From NCBI GenBank assembly GCA_030426465.1, contig JAUHYK010000004.1, positions 1 to 64,000 on the forward strand: DNA of 64,000 nt. The letters run 5' to 3'. The translations under genes and the position numbers were made by a program. This DNA comes from Alphaproteobacteria bacterium (GTDB lineage: Bacteria; Pseudomonadota; Alphaproteobacteria; Caulobacterales; Parvularculaceae). The notes under the pieces were generated by a model that was not told where the DNA came from, ran no database searches, and worked only from the letters and a program-made list of their open reading frames with translations. Below are positions 51,700-60,528 of the stretch, piece by piece (positions within the stretch are counted from its first letter, which is position 1; each line of letters opens with the position of its first letter).

Positions 51700-52632
51700 T
51701 CAATGTTGCGGCGGCGCCCCCTCAACGGGCGCCGTTCTTTTTGGCCGGAGATGAGCCTGCTGCTCTATCTCTGAATCGATTTCGGCGCCCACCAGAAAAA
51801 CAAAAGCCGACACCCAGAACCACATGAGCAAGACGACCACGGCGCCGATAGAGCCGTAGGTCTCGTTGTAATTTGCGAAATTCTGGACATAGACAGAAAA
51901 CAGGATCGACGCGATCAGCCACAAAATCACGGCGGCGCCGGCGCCGGGGCTCATCCACTTCCACACTGTTGTCCTGCGCGACGGTGCAAATTTGTAGAGC
52001 GCCGCGATCCCGACCCACGCGCCGGCGAATAAAATCGGCCAACGGATAAAGCCGATCACGGGGCCAAGAACTGAATCAATTCCCGCAAATCTGAAAAGCA
52101 CCGGAACGACCGCAACGGCGGCGAGCGCTGTTGCAAACCCCACCATAACGGCGAAGGTCATGGCGTAGGCTTGGGCGTTGAACAGAAAAAAGCCGCGCGT
52201 TTCTTTTTCATTATAGACAATGTTGAGCGCTTGCATGATCGCCTTGATCGCGCGCGACGCGCTGAAGATTGAAACCAGAAGACTGATCACGAGTGCGAGG
52301 CCGATGGAGCCCTGATCGCTGCTCGCCACTTCGATCGCCTGCGCGCGCAAGGCAAGCACGACATCGCTGGGAAGGATGGGGGCGAAGCTGGCGATCTGCT
52401 GCGAGATGGTGATCGGGTCCGCCACCAGCCCCCACAAAGACACTACTGCGGCGATGCCCGGAAAAATCGCCAGAATGGCGTAAAACGCAATCCCCGCCGC
52501 CGTCAGGCCGATGCGGTCATTGTTAATCTGCGCAAAGATACGGCCCGGCAGACGCCGCCAATGACGCGGCGATAACCGCAAAAAAGCAGGCTGATCGGAT
52601 GTGACGCTGTCTGTTTCAGGTGTTTTGGCCAT
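51700..52632 (-). CDS. YihY/BrkB family inner-membrane protein
   Basis: The 310 residues have six spans and family signatures: INNDRIGLTAAGIAFYAILAIFPGIAAVVSLWGL near the start, YNEKETRGFFLFNAQAYAMTF, WKWMSPGAGAAVILWLIAS and YNETYGSIGAVVVLLMWFWVSAFVFLVGAEIDSEIE near the end. The family was once called RNase BN by mistake; its role (possibly transport) is unsettled. It ends 11 bases from rpoH, in convergent orientation. Confidence 0.9.
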   Translation of the reverse strand: MAKTPETDSVTSDQPAFLRLSPRHWRRLPGRIFAQINNDRIGLTAAGIAFYAILAIFPGIAAVVSLWGLVADPITISQQIASFAPILPSDVVLALRAQAIEVASSDQGSIGLALVISLLVSIFSASRAIKAIMQALNIVYNEKETRGFFLFNAQAYAMTFAVMVGFATALAAVAVVPVLFRFAGIDSVLGPVIGFIRWPILFAGAWVGIAALYKFAPSRRTTVWKWMSPGAGAAVILWLIASILFSVYVQNFANYNETYGSIGAVVVLLMWFWVSAFVFLVGAEIDSEIEQQAHLRPKRTAPVEGAPPQH

Positions 52633-52675
52633 CTCATGGAAACAGCCCTGACACGAGATAGTTTCGCCCTCCGGT

Positions 52676-52867
52676 TTATTCGGGCGGCGTCTCCGGTTTT
52701 ATTTCATGGCCGTCGAGACGGCGCTTTTCGAGGTCATCTATGACCTTGGCGCCTTTCTTGTCCGCTTTTGTGCGCCCAAATTTCGCGCGGTTTTCCTCGC
52801 TGCGTTTTTCGGCTTCCATGCGGGCTTTCTTTTTACGAAAGCGGTTGAGGTTGATGATCTCAGTCAA
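52676..52867 (-). CDS. DUF4169 family small protein
   Basis: The 63 residues are highly charged, opening TEIINLNRFRKKKARMEAEKRSEENRAKFG, the classic DUF4169 pattern (EIINLRRxRKxxxR). The function is unknown. The start is a TTG (no ATG is available in frame near it) overlapping the stop of the next upstream gene by eight bases, so translation is probably coupled. Confidence 0.8.
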   Translation of the reverse strand: MTEIINLNRFRKKKARMEAEKRSEENRAKFGRTKADKKGAKVIDDLEKRRLDGHEIKPETPPE

Positions 52868-53549
52868 ATGCGCGCAACGCCGTTTCGGCGCCCTTCAACA
52901 TATCTCCGAAATGCTCCAGCGAGCGGATCAGCGCCTTGATATGCAGGCCTGCGAAGCGCCCGAACTCCGCTTCCCGGCGTTCTTGCGTCAGATTCGGATT
53001 TTTCGCGGCCTGAATAGCGGCCGCCAGAAACTTCACCGAGTCGGCAAGTTCATTGTCGGTCTTGTTCAGGGAGACGCGCACACGCCGGTAAAACTGCGTG
53101 ACCTTGTCGCCTTTTTGTTTGTCGCGTTTCGACAGCGTTTCGTAAAATTGCTCGCGGCAGGATTCCCAGTCTTCGAAGGAGCGAGCCTCGCCATTGGCGT
53201 CATATTCAACATAAATCTCTTTGAGCAATTGCAGAATGTCGTCCCAGGAAGCGCCCGCTGCGCTCGACATCTTCATCCACATGGTGATCTTGTGCCCCAT
53301 CACAGAGGCGAACTCACCCTTATGCTGAATGTCATTGGCGATTTGCGTGTTGATGCGGCGCAGTCTCTTGCCGTGCTGATCGAGCTTTCTGACGCCGTCG
53401 AACAGCGCCGCCATCGCCGTGGGGATAGACCACACTCCGCCGGTGGGATCGAGATAGGAGGCTTTCGTTTCCGCACCAAAATCAAGATGTTCGACCGGTT
53501 CAAAGCATTGATAGCTTTGAAGCGTCGTCAGCTTCCTGTCATCAAACAT
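52860..53549 (-). CDS. Hypothetical protein, helix-rich, 229 residues
   Basis: I do not recognise the family. The protein is soluble and mostly helical, with QSYQCFEPVEHLDFG near the start, WSIPTAMAALFDGVRKLDQHGKRLRRINTQI, a Trp/Met-rich KITMWMKMSSAAGASWDDILQLL (about 87-110) and a basic helix EFYETLSKRDKQKGDKVTQFY-like stretch. There is no signal peptide or span. It is coupled to the DUF4169 gene by an eight-base overlap. Codon use matches the neighbours, so it is likely a native gene. Confidence 0.7.
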   Translation of the reverse strand: MFDDRKLTTLQSYQCFEPVEHLDFGAETKASYLDPTGGVWSIPTAMAALFDGVRKLDQHGKRLRRINTQIANDIQHKGEFASVMGHKITMWMKMSSAAGASWDDILQLLKEIYVEYDANGEARSFEDWESCREQFYETLSKRDKQKGDKVTQFYRRVRVSLNKTDNELADSVKFLAAAIQAAKNPNLTQERREAEFGRFAGLHIKALIRSLEHFGDMLKGAETALRAFD

Positions 53550-53664
53550 GTATTTCCCCGCCTACGCCGGCAACCCACCAACGCCCCTGCACCAAACACG
53601 ATTTGAAAATTAACCTGCCGGGACGATGATGTGTCAAGCCTCGCGCGACGCCCGCGTCGAAAGG

Positions 53665-54420
53665 TTAGAGCCCGACCTCATCGCAAATCGTCTTGCCCAA
53701 CTGTTCTTTCAGCTGTTTGCCGGGAATCTCTTCGATCTCGTCCTTGCCGAGCTTGCCCAGTTGAAACGGCCCATAGGCGACGCGGATCAGCCGGTTCACC
53801 TGAAGATCGAGATGGCGCATCAGATTTCTGACTTCGCGGTTCTTGCCTTCATTGATCGACAGCGTGATCCAGACATTGCCGCCCTGCACCTGATCCAGCG
53901 TCGCGCGCACGGGCCCATATTGAACGCCATCGATCTCGACGCCGTCTTTCAGATTGTCCAGCTTGTTCTGCGTCACGCGGCCATGGGCGCGCACACGATA
54001 GCGCCGCGCCCAGCCCGTCGACGGCAGCTCCAGCCTTCTGGCGAGCGCGCCGGAATTGGTCAGCAGCAAAAGCCCCTCGGTCGTGAGATCGAGCCTCCCC
54101 ACGGAAATCACCCGCGGCAAACGCCCGGCGACCCCATCGAACACCGTCGGGCGGCCTTGGGGGTCCTTATGGGTCGTCACCAGACCGTCGGGCTTGTGAT
54201 AGCGCCAGAGCCGGGTCTTTTCCGGCTTGCCGACACGGGTTCCGTCGACACGAATGTCCATTTCCGGCGTCACCTTGAAGGCGGGCGTCGTCAGGGTCTT
54301 GCCGTCGACCGTGACAATGCCCTGCTCGATCAGCTTTTCAGCGTCCCGGCGCGAGGCGACGCCGGCGCGGGCGAGAAACTTCGCAATGCGTTCGCCATCA
54401 GTGTCTTTGAGGTCGGCCAT
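53665..54420 (-). CDS. Pseudouridine synthase, RsuA/RluB family
   Basis: The 251 residues include an N-terminal S4 domain (ERIAKFLARAGVASRRDAEKLIEQGIV, about 9-35) and the catalytic GRLDLTTEGLLLLTNSG (Asp about 103), with NEGKNREVRNLMRHLDLQVNRLIRVAYGPF. This matches RluB/RsuA; the length and pattern favour RluB (23S U2605), but RsuA cannot be excluded. I chose the ATG at 54420 (MADLKDTDG); the frame is open far upstream through the tadA region, which is not coding on this strand. Confidence 0.9.
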   Translation of the reverse strand: MADLKDTDGERIAKFLARAGVASRRDAEKLIEQGIVTVDGKTLTTPAFKVTPEMDIRVDGTRVGKPEKTRLWRYHKPDGLVTTHKDPQGRPTVFDGVAGRLPRVISVGRLDLTTEGLLLLTNSGALARRLELPSTGWARRYRVRAHGRVTQNKLDNLKDGVEIDGVQYGPVRATLDQVQGGNVWITLSINEGKNREVRNLMRHLDLQVNRLIRVAYGPFQLGKLGKDEIEEIPGKQLKEQLGKTICDEVGL

Positions 54421-54522
54421 GGAGCGGTCTTTCACAAACGAGGCGCGCCGGTAGCACATTATCCGTGAAAAGGAAAAAGGCGAAACTGGCGCAGCCGCAT
54501 GCCGCCCGCTACAAGGCGGGCC

Positions 54523-54975
54523 ATGGAGACGGATGAGACGTTGATGGGCCGCGCGCTGGACGAGGCGCGCAAGGCCGCCGAGGCGGGCGAAGCGCCTATC
54601 GGTGCGGTCCTTGTAAGCGCTGAGGGCGATATCCTCGCCGCCGCAGGGAACGCCCCCATCGCCACCCATGATCCCACGGGACATGCTGAAATTCGCGCGC
54701 TTCGCGCCGCCGCCGAAATGCTCAGCAATTACCGGCTTACGGACTCGACGCTCTATGTGACGCTTGAGCCCTGCGCCATGTGCGCAGGCGCCATCTCCAT
54801 CGCCCGCATCAAACGCCTCGTCATCGCCGCCTCCGACCCCAAGGGCGGCGCCGTCTGGCATGGGCCCAAATACTTTGAACAACCCACCTGTCACTGGCGC
54901 CCGGAAGTGGTGGCAGGGCCATTCGCCGATGAAGCCGGCGCCCTCCTCAAAGACTTTTTTCGCGCCAGGCGGTAA
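54523..54975 (+). CDS. tadA: tRNA-specific adenosine deaminase
   Basis: The 150 residues contain the zinc-site HAE in THDPTGHAEIRALRAA and PCAMC in TLEPCAMCAGAISIARI, with MGRALDEARKAAEAGEAPIGAVLV at the start. It converts A34 to inosine in tRNA-Arg(ACG). The ATG at 54523 is preferred for its AAGG box and fit; an ATG at 54499 would add eight residues. It is divergent from the RluB-type gene, a common neighbour pair in alphaproteobacteria. Confidence 0.93.
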   Translation: METDETLMGRALDEARKAAEAGEAPIGAVLVSAEGDILAAAGNAPIATHDPTGHAEIRALRAAAEMLSNYRLTDSTLYVTLEPCAMCAGAISIARIKRLVIAASDPKGGAVWHGPKYFEQPTCHWRPEVVAGPFADEAGALLKDFFRARR

Positions 54976-54999
54976 ACTCCCATCCGACGGGAGGACATT

Positions 55000-55413
55000 A
55001 TGAAAAAACTTCTTTTTCTTGAGCCATTCACAGGGTTTCAGGATCTGACCCTGCTGATCACCCGGGTTTTGACGGGTTCATTCCTCGTCTGGGGCGTCTG
55101 GGACAACATTGCCGACCCGGCGCGCATGACTGAGTTCGTACAATTCCTCACCCATTTCAAAGTTCCAGCGCCGGAAATCATGGCGCCGCTGTCAGTCTGG
55201 TTCCAGTTCGGCTGCGGCGCACTCCTTATTGCAGGGTTTTTCACGCGCTGGGCCGGAATAATCATGGCGTTCAATTTCATCGTCGGCTTTTTGATGGTCC
55301 ATCTCGCCGATGATTTCCGGGCGCAGTTTCCAGCCCTTATTCTCATCGCCGTCAATCTACATTTCGCGGCGATGGGCGGCGGAAAATTCTCCCTGGACCG
55401 ACTTTTCAAGTAA
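55000..55413 (+). CDS. DoxX family membrane protein
   Basis: The 137 residues have four spans. [20 protein letters not shown] at the start, [34 protein letters not shown] and the final [21 protein letters not shown] are typical of the DoxX/DoxD-like family, whose members are often tied to redox or sulfur stress. A GAGGA box precedes the ATG. It is the gene after tadA, 24 bases away, in the same direction. Specific role unknown. Confidence 0.85.
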   Translation: MKKLLFLEPFTGFQDLTLLITRVLTGSFLVWGVWDNIADPARMTEFVQFLTHFKVPAPEIMAPLSVWFQFGCGALLIAGFFTRWAGIIMAFNFIVGFLMVHLADDFRAQFPALILIAVNLHFAAMGGGKFSLDRLFK

Positions 55414-55490
55414 CTGCGTTTGCCGCTTTCCCTCCGCGGCGCGGGCGCTATCATGCCGCCAAACAAAAGCACAGAAAAGGACCCGACGTC

Positions 55491-56714
55491 ATGGATTTCG
55501 CCTATTCCCCGCGTGCCAAGGATTATCTCAAGCGTGTTTCCGACTTCATGGATAAATATGTCTATGAAGGCGATGAAATCTATGAACGTCAGCATACGGA
55601 ATTTGGCCCCGGCGACGGCCGCTGGAAAGTCCCGCCGATCATCGAGGAACTGAAGGAGAAAGCCAAAGCCGAAGGCCTGTGGAATATGTTCCACCCGGAC
55701 CCCAAATTCGGTCCCGGCCTTTCCAACGCAGACTATGCGCCGATCGCGGAAATGACCGGCCGCTGCCACATCGCGCCGGAGGTGTTCAACTGCGCCGCGC
55801 CAGACACCGGCAATATGGAAGTGCTGATGAAATACGGGAGCCCCGCGCAGCAGGAGCAGTGGCTGACGCCGCTTCTCGACGGGAAAATCCGCTCCGCATT
55901 TTTGATGACCGAGCCGCGCGTCGCGTCTTCCGACGCCACCAATATCGAAACCGAGATCACTGCCGACGGCGACGATTATGTCATCAATGGCCGCAAATGG
56001 TGGTCGTCAGGGGCCGGCGATCCGCGCTGTAAAATCTTCATCGTCATGGGCAAGACCGACAAGAATGCCGAACGCCATAAACAGCAATCGCAGATCCTCG
56101 TGCCCGCCGACGCGCCGGGCGTGAAAATTCTGCGCCACCTTCCGGTTTTCGGATATGACGATGCGCCCCACGGACATATGGAAGTGGAGCTAGACAATGT
56201 GCGCGTGCCAAAAGAAAACCTGATCCTCGGCGAAGGACGCGGCTTTGAGATTGCCCAAGGCCGCCTTGGGCCGGGCCGCATCCATCACTGCATGCGCACC
56301 ATCGGCGCGGCGGAAGTCGCGCTTGAGAAAATGGTGAAGCGGCTGTTGACCCGCGAAGCCTTCGGCAAGCCGATCTACAAACATTCAATCTGGGAGCAGC
56401 GCGTCGCCGAAGCGCGCATCGACATCGAGATGGCGCGGCTTCTGACGCTCAAAGCCGCGTGGATGATGGACACGGTGGGCAACAAGGCCGCGCAACAGGA
56501 AATCGCCATGATCAAGGTCGCCGCGCCGCGCGTTGCGCTGAAAGTTATCGATGACGCCATCCAGGCCCATGGCGGCGCCGGCGTCACCACCGATTTCGGC
56601 CTCGCAAAAGTTTATTCCGGAATCCGCACCCTGCGCCTCGCCGACGGACCCGACGAAGTCCATTGCCGGGCGATTTCACGGATCGAGTTCAAAAAACATT
56701 CGAATGTGGTGTGA
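55491..56714 (+). CDS. Acyl-CoA dehydrogenase family protein
   Basis: The 407 residues show the three-part fold: an N-terminal helical domain ([14 protein letters not shown]), the middle beta domain with [22 protein letters not shown] and [21 protein letters not shown], and the C-terminal helices with [49 protein letters not shown] and [35 protein letters not shown]. The layout matches the long-tail ACAD10/11-like group rather than short-chain enzymes. It oxidises an acyl-CoA with FAD; chain length is unknown. A small lipoprotein follows. Confidence 0.92.
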   Translation: MDFAYSPRAKDYLKRVSDFMDKYVYEGDEIYERQHTEFGPGDGRWKVPPIIEELKEKAKAEGLWNMFHPDPKFGPGLSNADYAPIAEMTGRCHIAPEVFNCAAPDTGNMEVLMKYGSPAQQEQWLTPLLDGKIRSAFLMTEPRVASSDATNIETEITADGDDYVINGRKWWSSGAGDPRCKIFIVMGKTDKNAERHKQQSQILVPADAPGVKILRHLPVFGYDDAPHGHMEVELDNVRVPKENLILGEGRGFEIAQGRLGPGRIHHCMRTIGAAEVALEKMVKRLLTREAFGKPIYKHSIWEQRVAEARIDIEMARLLTLKAAWMMDTVGNKAAQQEIAMIKVAAPRVALKVIDDAIQAHGGAGVTTDFGLAKVYSGIRTLRLADGPDEVHCRAISRIEFKKHSNVV

Positions 56715-56775
56715 CGCGTTGCGCCCACTGGTGGGCCGGGGACATAAGACAAGCGGAAATCCTGAGGAGAGATAA

Positions 56776-57114
56776 ATGAAACACCTGTTTTTCGCGTCGC
56801 TCGGCGCATTAGCGCTCAGCGCCTGTGGCGGCGGCGACAACGCCAAAAAAGACGACGGCCCCACTGGCGCGCAATTCGCGGAAGCCTGCGGCGAGGAACT
56901 CAATGTTCCCGAAGAGATTTGCAAATGTATCGGCGAGAAAGCCGAAACAGACCTGACGGCGATAGAACGCAAATTCGCCTATGCCAGCATCACCGGCGAT
57001 ATGGAAACCACAGAGAAACTCCGCAGTGAACTCGGCGTCGAAGGATCGATGAATGCGGGCATGTTCATGGTCAATGCGCCTGCCGCCTGCGCCAGCGAGA
57101 ACGCTTCGGACTAA
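56776..57114 (+). CDS. Small lipoprotein of unknown function
   Basis: The 112 residues include a signal peptide with lipobox LSAC followed by GGGD (cleavage before Cys17), then a soluble, acidic domain with four Cys (FAEACGEEL, EEICKCIGEK, APAACASE), which may form disulfides in the periplasm. The Cys pattern resembles small periplasmic proteins without a named family. The start follows a GAGGAGAG box. It is 61 bases after the acyl-CoA dehydrogenase gene. Confidence 0.75.
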   Translation: MKHLFFASLGALALSACGGGDNAKKDDGPTGAQFAEACGEELNVPEEICKCIGEKAETDLTAIERKFAYASITGDMETTEKLRSELGVEGSMNAGMFMVNAPAACASENASD

Positions 57115-57213
57115 GTTTTGCGGGCGGCGTGATCGCATGCGAGAGCGCCGCGCCGCCCTACCATTGCCGGCGAAACTGAACTAGACGACGTCCCAGCAAG
57201 TTCAAGGCGTTTT

Positions 57214-58131
57214 GTGCAGCCCTCTTTCCGACATACATCCGGCCTGGCGCTCGCCGCGGCGGGCGCGACGCTGTTTTCCCTCAAGGGCGTCGCCATGAAG
57301 ATCGCCTTTACCCAAGGCGCAAATGTGGAACAGATGATGTCCCTGCGCATGGGCATCGCCTTGCCGTTTTTTCTTTGGATTGGCTGGCGCGCGGCGAAAC
57401 GCAGGGAGGTGACACCGACGCCCCGCCTGATCGGGACCGCCGCGGCGCTCGGCGTTCTGAGTTACTATATCTGCACCTGGCTCGATTTCACTGGCCTCAA
57501 ATATATTTCAGCGCAGCTCGAACGCCTGATCCTGTTTCTCTACCCGACCGTTGTCGCGCTGTTTGCGTGGATTGCTTATGGCGATCGCATCACCTGGCGT
57601 CACGGGCTGGCGCTGCTTCTATCCTATGGCGGTGTTGCGCTGCTGGCGTTGAATGAATTCAAAGACGCCGGACCGAACGCGGCGCTCGGTGCGGGACTGG
57701 TTTTCACCGCCGCAGTCCTCTTTGCTTTCTATGTCACAGCCAGCAAGCCCGCGATTACAAAACTTGGTTCACCGCTTTTCATCAGCATCGCCATGAGCGC
57801 CGCCGCGGTTCCGATCCTCATTCACAGCGTTGCCATTTCAGCCTTTGAAACGGCGCCGCTATCGCCGGAAATTTTGATGATCGGTATCTTCCTCGCCATT
57901 TTTTGCACGGTGGCGCCGGGCCTGATGATCGCCGAGGCGATCGCCCGGATCGGCCCCGGTCTGACCAGCGCAACCGGCGGTATCGGGCCCGCCTCCACCG
58001 CCCTCGCGGCCGCCTTGATCCTGCATGAGCCATTCGGCTGGCCGCAGGCGTTGGCGCTTGTCCTTACGGTCACGGGTGTGATGCTGCTGACCAAGCCCGT
58101 CGCACAGACGCGCCAGATTCCCCGACCCTGA
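57214..58131 (+). CDS. DMT superfamily transporter (EamA)
   Basis: The 305 residues have ten spans in two EamA repeats: SGLALAAAGATLFSLKGVAMKIAF begins the first, and AALGAGLVFTAAVLFAFYVTASKP begins the second. LERLILFLYPTVVALFAWIAYG and PASTALAAALILHEPFGWPQALAL are typical motifs. It exports or imports small metabolites, substrate unknown. The start is a GTG with an AAGG box. It ends 73 bases before the MAPEG gene in the same direction. Confidence 0.9.
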   Translation: MQPSFRHTSGLALAAAGATLFSLKGVAMKIAFTQGANVEQMMSLRMGIALPFFLWIGWRAAKRREVTPTPRLIGTAAALGVLSYYICTWLDFTGLKYISAQLERLILFLYPTVVALFAWIAYGDRITWRHGLALLLSYGGVALLALNEFKDAGPNAALGAGLVFTAAVLFAFYVTASKPAITKLGSPLFISIAMSAAAVPILIHSVAISAFETAPLSPEILMIGIFLAIFCTVAPGLMIAEAIARIGPGLTSATGGIGPASTALAAALILHEPFGWPQALALVLTVTGVMLLTKPVAQTRQIPRP

Positions 58132-58204
58132 ATCGCGCCTTGCAAAATCCGATTTCACATCGGGCCACGCATGATAGGTTCGAACGCAAAAGGGAGGCCC
58201 ATTC

Positions 58205-58621
58205 ATGACCATGCTCACGCCCGTTCTCGCCCTTATCGTCTGGACCCTGATTGTCTGGTGCTGGATGTATGCGCTGCGCATTCCAGCGATGCAAAAAGCC
58301 AAGATCAACCCCGACGACGCCATCCATCCCGGTTCGCTCAATTCACTGCCGATAGAAGCCCGCGTCATAGCCGACAATTACAACCACCTGCATGAACAGC
58401 CGACAATTTTTTACGCGCTCGCGACCTATTCTTTTCTGGTGGGCGTTGGGGACGGGCTCAACATCATGCTTGCCTGGGTTTATGTGGCGTTGCGCATCGT
58501 CCACTCACTGATCCAAATTGTGATGAGGAAGGTCATGCCGCGCTTCATAGTTTTTGCGGCGGCAAGCGTGGTTTTGATCATCATCGCGGCGCGCAATGTT
58601 CTGGCGCTTTTGCTCACCTGA
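58205..58621 (+). CDS. MAPEG family membrane protein
   Basis: The 138 residues have four spans. NSLPIEARVIADNYNHLHEQPTIFYALATYSFLVGVGDGLN and AWVYVALRIVHSLIQIVMRKVMPRF carry the ExxN-x-x-E region and RxxHS motif of MAPEG proteins (membrane-associated eicosanoid and glutathione metabolism). Bacterial members may act as glutathione transferases or peroxidases; no function is certain here. An AAGGGAGG box precedes the start. Confidence 0.85.
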   Translation: MTMLTPVLALIVWTLIVWCWMYALRIPAMQKAKINPDDAIHPGSLNSLPIEARVIADNYNHLHEQPTIFYALATYSFLVGVGDGLNIMLAWVYVALRIVHSLIQIVMRKVMPRFIVFAAASVVLIIIAARNVLALLLT

Positions 58622-58665
58622 AGCCCACAGCGGGAACGCTCCAGCGCGTCCGGTGTTAGGACCCC

Positions 58666-59088
58666 ATGAGCCATCACCGCAGCATGGATACAGCCGCCAT
58701 TCGAGCGGCGGAAATTGAGCGTATCGTCCCGCCCCATGAGGCGGCTAAGGCGCGGGTCGAATGGCTGGCGGATTTTCTCGACACCAAATACCGCATTCCC
58801 GGCCTCGGCTATCGCTTTGGCTGGGACAGTATTCTTGGCCTGATCCCCGGGATCGGCGACGCGGTCGCAGGACTGATGTCGGTCTATCTGATCTGGGAGG
58901 CGCGGCGTGCGGGCGCGGGCCCCGGTCTCGTTCTGCGCATGATCTATAATATGCTCGCCGATACAATTCTCGGCGCTGTGCCGATCCTCGGCGATCTCTT
59001 CGACTTCGCCTTCAAGGCCAACCTCCGCAATGCGGAGCTGCTGAAAAAGCACTACTCAAAAATTGAAAGACGCAAACCCGGCGCCTGA
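58666..59088 (+). CDS. DUF4112 family membrane protein
   Basis: The 140 residues carry the DUF4112 core: RVEWLADFLDTKYRIPGLGYRFGWDSILGLIPGIGDAVAGLMSVYLI and MIYNMLADTILGAVPILGDLFDFAFKANLRNAELL. Two or three hydrophobic segments with conserved PGIGD and PILGD turns suggest re-entrant loops in the membrane. The function is unknown. The family is common in marine alphaproteobacteria and bacteroidetes. Confidence 0.9.
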   Translation: MSHHRSMDTAAIRAAEIERIVPPHEAAKARVEWLADFLDTKYRIPGLGYRFGWDSILGLIPGIGDAVAGLMSVYLIWEARRAGAGPGLVLRMIYNMLADTILGAVPILGDLFDFAFKANLRNAELLKKHYSKIERRKPGA

Positions 59089-59159
59089 CGCCCGCATGCG
59101 TTTCCAGACCGGAGAAAGCAGGTTAGCCTCCGTGCTGACGCAAACGGAGCTTGCCCGCC

Positions 59160-59465
59160 ATGTTCGACTTTTCGATGGAGCAATGGCTCCTCATCGCCTT
59201 CATCGCTTATGTCGCGTTCACCGTGGGCCGCATGTCCAAGAGCGGCGAGGCGCCGGAAGCGCGCGAGGCGCGGCGCATAGCGGAAGAAACGAGGGCGGCG
59301 GATGCGCTTGCCTCCCTCTCTCCGTCGATTCAGTCCGATGTGGATCGTCTATTAATGGACAAGAAGAAAATCGAGGCGATCAAGGTCATCCGTGAACATA
59401 CCGGCCTTGGCCTGAAGGAATCGAAAATCGCCGCCGATCGGCGGGCCAGCCAAATCCTCGCCTAG
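59160..59465 (+). CDS. Membrane-anchored protein with ribosomal L7/L12 C-terminal-like domain
   Basis: The 101 residues begin with one N-terminal span (FSMEQWLLIAFIAYVAFTVG) and a charged linker, and end with a domain reading KKIEAIKVIREHTGLGLKESKIAADRR, which closely follows the L7/L12 C-terminal helix pattern (KxxVIKxVRexTGLGLKEAKxxV). In L7/L12 that domain recruits translation GTPases; here it is tethered to the membrane. The ATG at 59160 has a CGGAG box; a TTG three codons upstream is possible. Role unknown. Confidence 0.8.
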   Translation: MFDFSMEQWLLIAFIAYVAFTVGRMSKSGEAPEAREARRIAEETRAADALASLSPSIQSDVDRLLMDKKKIEAIKVIREHTGLGLKESKIAADRRASQILA

Positions 59466-59485
59466 CCTCATACCGGAGACGCCAC

Positions 59486-60178
59486 ATGAGTGTATTCACT
59501 GGCCTGCCGAACGACTATTTCAAGTTTTTCAAGGAACTTCGCGAGAACAACAACCGCGAATGGTTCAATGATCACAAGCCACGCTTCCGGGAAAGCGTGC
59601 AGGAGCCGCTTGCGGCCTTCGTCGAAGCGATGGCGCCGAAACTGAAAAAGATTTCAAAACATATTGTCGCCGACCCGCGCCTGAATGGCGGTTCGGTGTT
59701 TCGCATCTACAAGGACACGCGCTTCTCAAAAGACAAGTCCCCCTATAAAACCCATGGCGCGGTGCAATTCCGGCATGCGCTCGGCAAGGACGCCCATGCG
59801 CCGGGATTTTACGTTCATCTCGCGCCGGATGAGATTTTTTATGGCGGCGGCGTCTGGACGCCGCCTTCCCCGTCTTTGCTCGCGATCCGCGAAGCGATCC
59901 GGGACAAATCCTCTGCATGGACAAAAGCAACCACTGGCGCCGCTTTCACAAAACGCTTTGGCGAATTGCGCGGCGATATGCTCACTCGCCCGCCGCGCGG
60001 CTTTGACGGCGATCATCCGATGATTGAAGATTTGAAACGCAAAAGCTTTTTCGCAATGGCGCCCGGAAAGGCGGCGTCGGCGAAAAAACCCGGATTTGTG
60101 GATGATGTCGCCGCCGCTTTCAGCGACGCCAGGCCGATGATGAAATTCCTCTGCGACGCCACCGGGGCGCCATTTTGA
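59486..60178 (+). CDS. DUF2461 (TIGR02453) family protein
   Basis: The 230 residues include the family's signature opening FKFFKELRENNNREWFNDHKPRF, then SVFRIYKDTRFSKDKSPYKTH and GFYVHLAPDEIFYGGGVWTP. The function is unknown; the family is widespread. A GGAG-type box precedes the start. The stop overlaps the start region of the cupin gene, so the two are coupled. Confidence 0.92.
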   Translation: MSVFTGLPNDYFKFFKELRENNNREWFNDHKPRFRESVQEPLAAFVEAMAPKLKKISKHIVADPRLNGGSVFRIYKDTRFSKDKSPYKTHGAVQFRHALGKDAHAPGFYVHLAPDEIFYGGGVWTPPSPSLLAIREAIRDKSSAWTKATTGAAFTKRFGELRGDMLTRPPRGFDGDHPMIEDLKRKSFFAMAPGKAASAKKPGFVDDVAAAFSDARPMMKFLCDATGAPF

Positions 60179-60180
60179 TC

Positions 60181-60528
60181 ATGACAGACCGTTTTCTTCC
60201 GCTCGATCTTTCTGGCGTCGCAATCGAAGAAGGCGCCCCGCCGCCGGAGCGCATCATCTCCGGCGATCCGAAATTCAACACCTGGAATGTGGAGGAACAG
60301 GCTGGCGGGCTTTACGCCGGCGTCTGGGAATCGACGCCGGGCAAGTGGCGCATTCAATATGATGAATGGGAATATTGCCGCATCCTCTCCGGCGTTTCGG
60401 TGATCACCGAAGATGGCGGCGAAGCGCGGCGCGTCACGGCCGGAGACAGTTTCATCATCCGGCCAGATTTTAAAGGCGCTTGGGAAGTGATCGAAACCAC
60501 GCGCAAGGAATATGTGATCCGGCTTTAA
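60181..60528 (+). CDS. Cupin domain protein (DUF861/EutQ-like)
   Basis: The 115 residues form one small beta barrel: KFNTWNVEEQAGGLYAGVWESTPGKWRIQYDEWEYCRILSGVSVI and RRVTAGDSFIIRPDFKGAWEVIE. The usual His metal ligands of cupins are not evident (E and Y occupy the positions), so it may bind a small molecule without metal. The ATG at 60181 follows the DUF2461 stop by two bases; a TTG at 60175 is possible. It is convergent with the MATE transporter, overlapping by four bases. Confidence 0.85.
   Translation: MTDRFLPLDLSGVAIEEGAPPPERIISGDPKFNTWNVEEQAGGLYAGVWESTPGKWRIQYDEWEYCRILSGVSVITEDGGEARRVTAGDSFIIRPDFKGAWEVIETTRKEYVIRL

Noticed and set aside
53665..54894. Extension of the RluB-type frame upstream to 54894
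   Set aside because: The extra residues are antisense to tadA, are not part of the S4 family start, and the ATG at 54420 gives the normal protein length.
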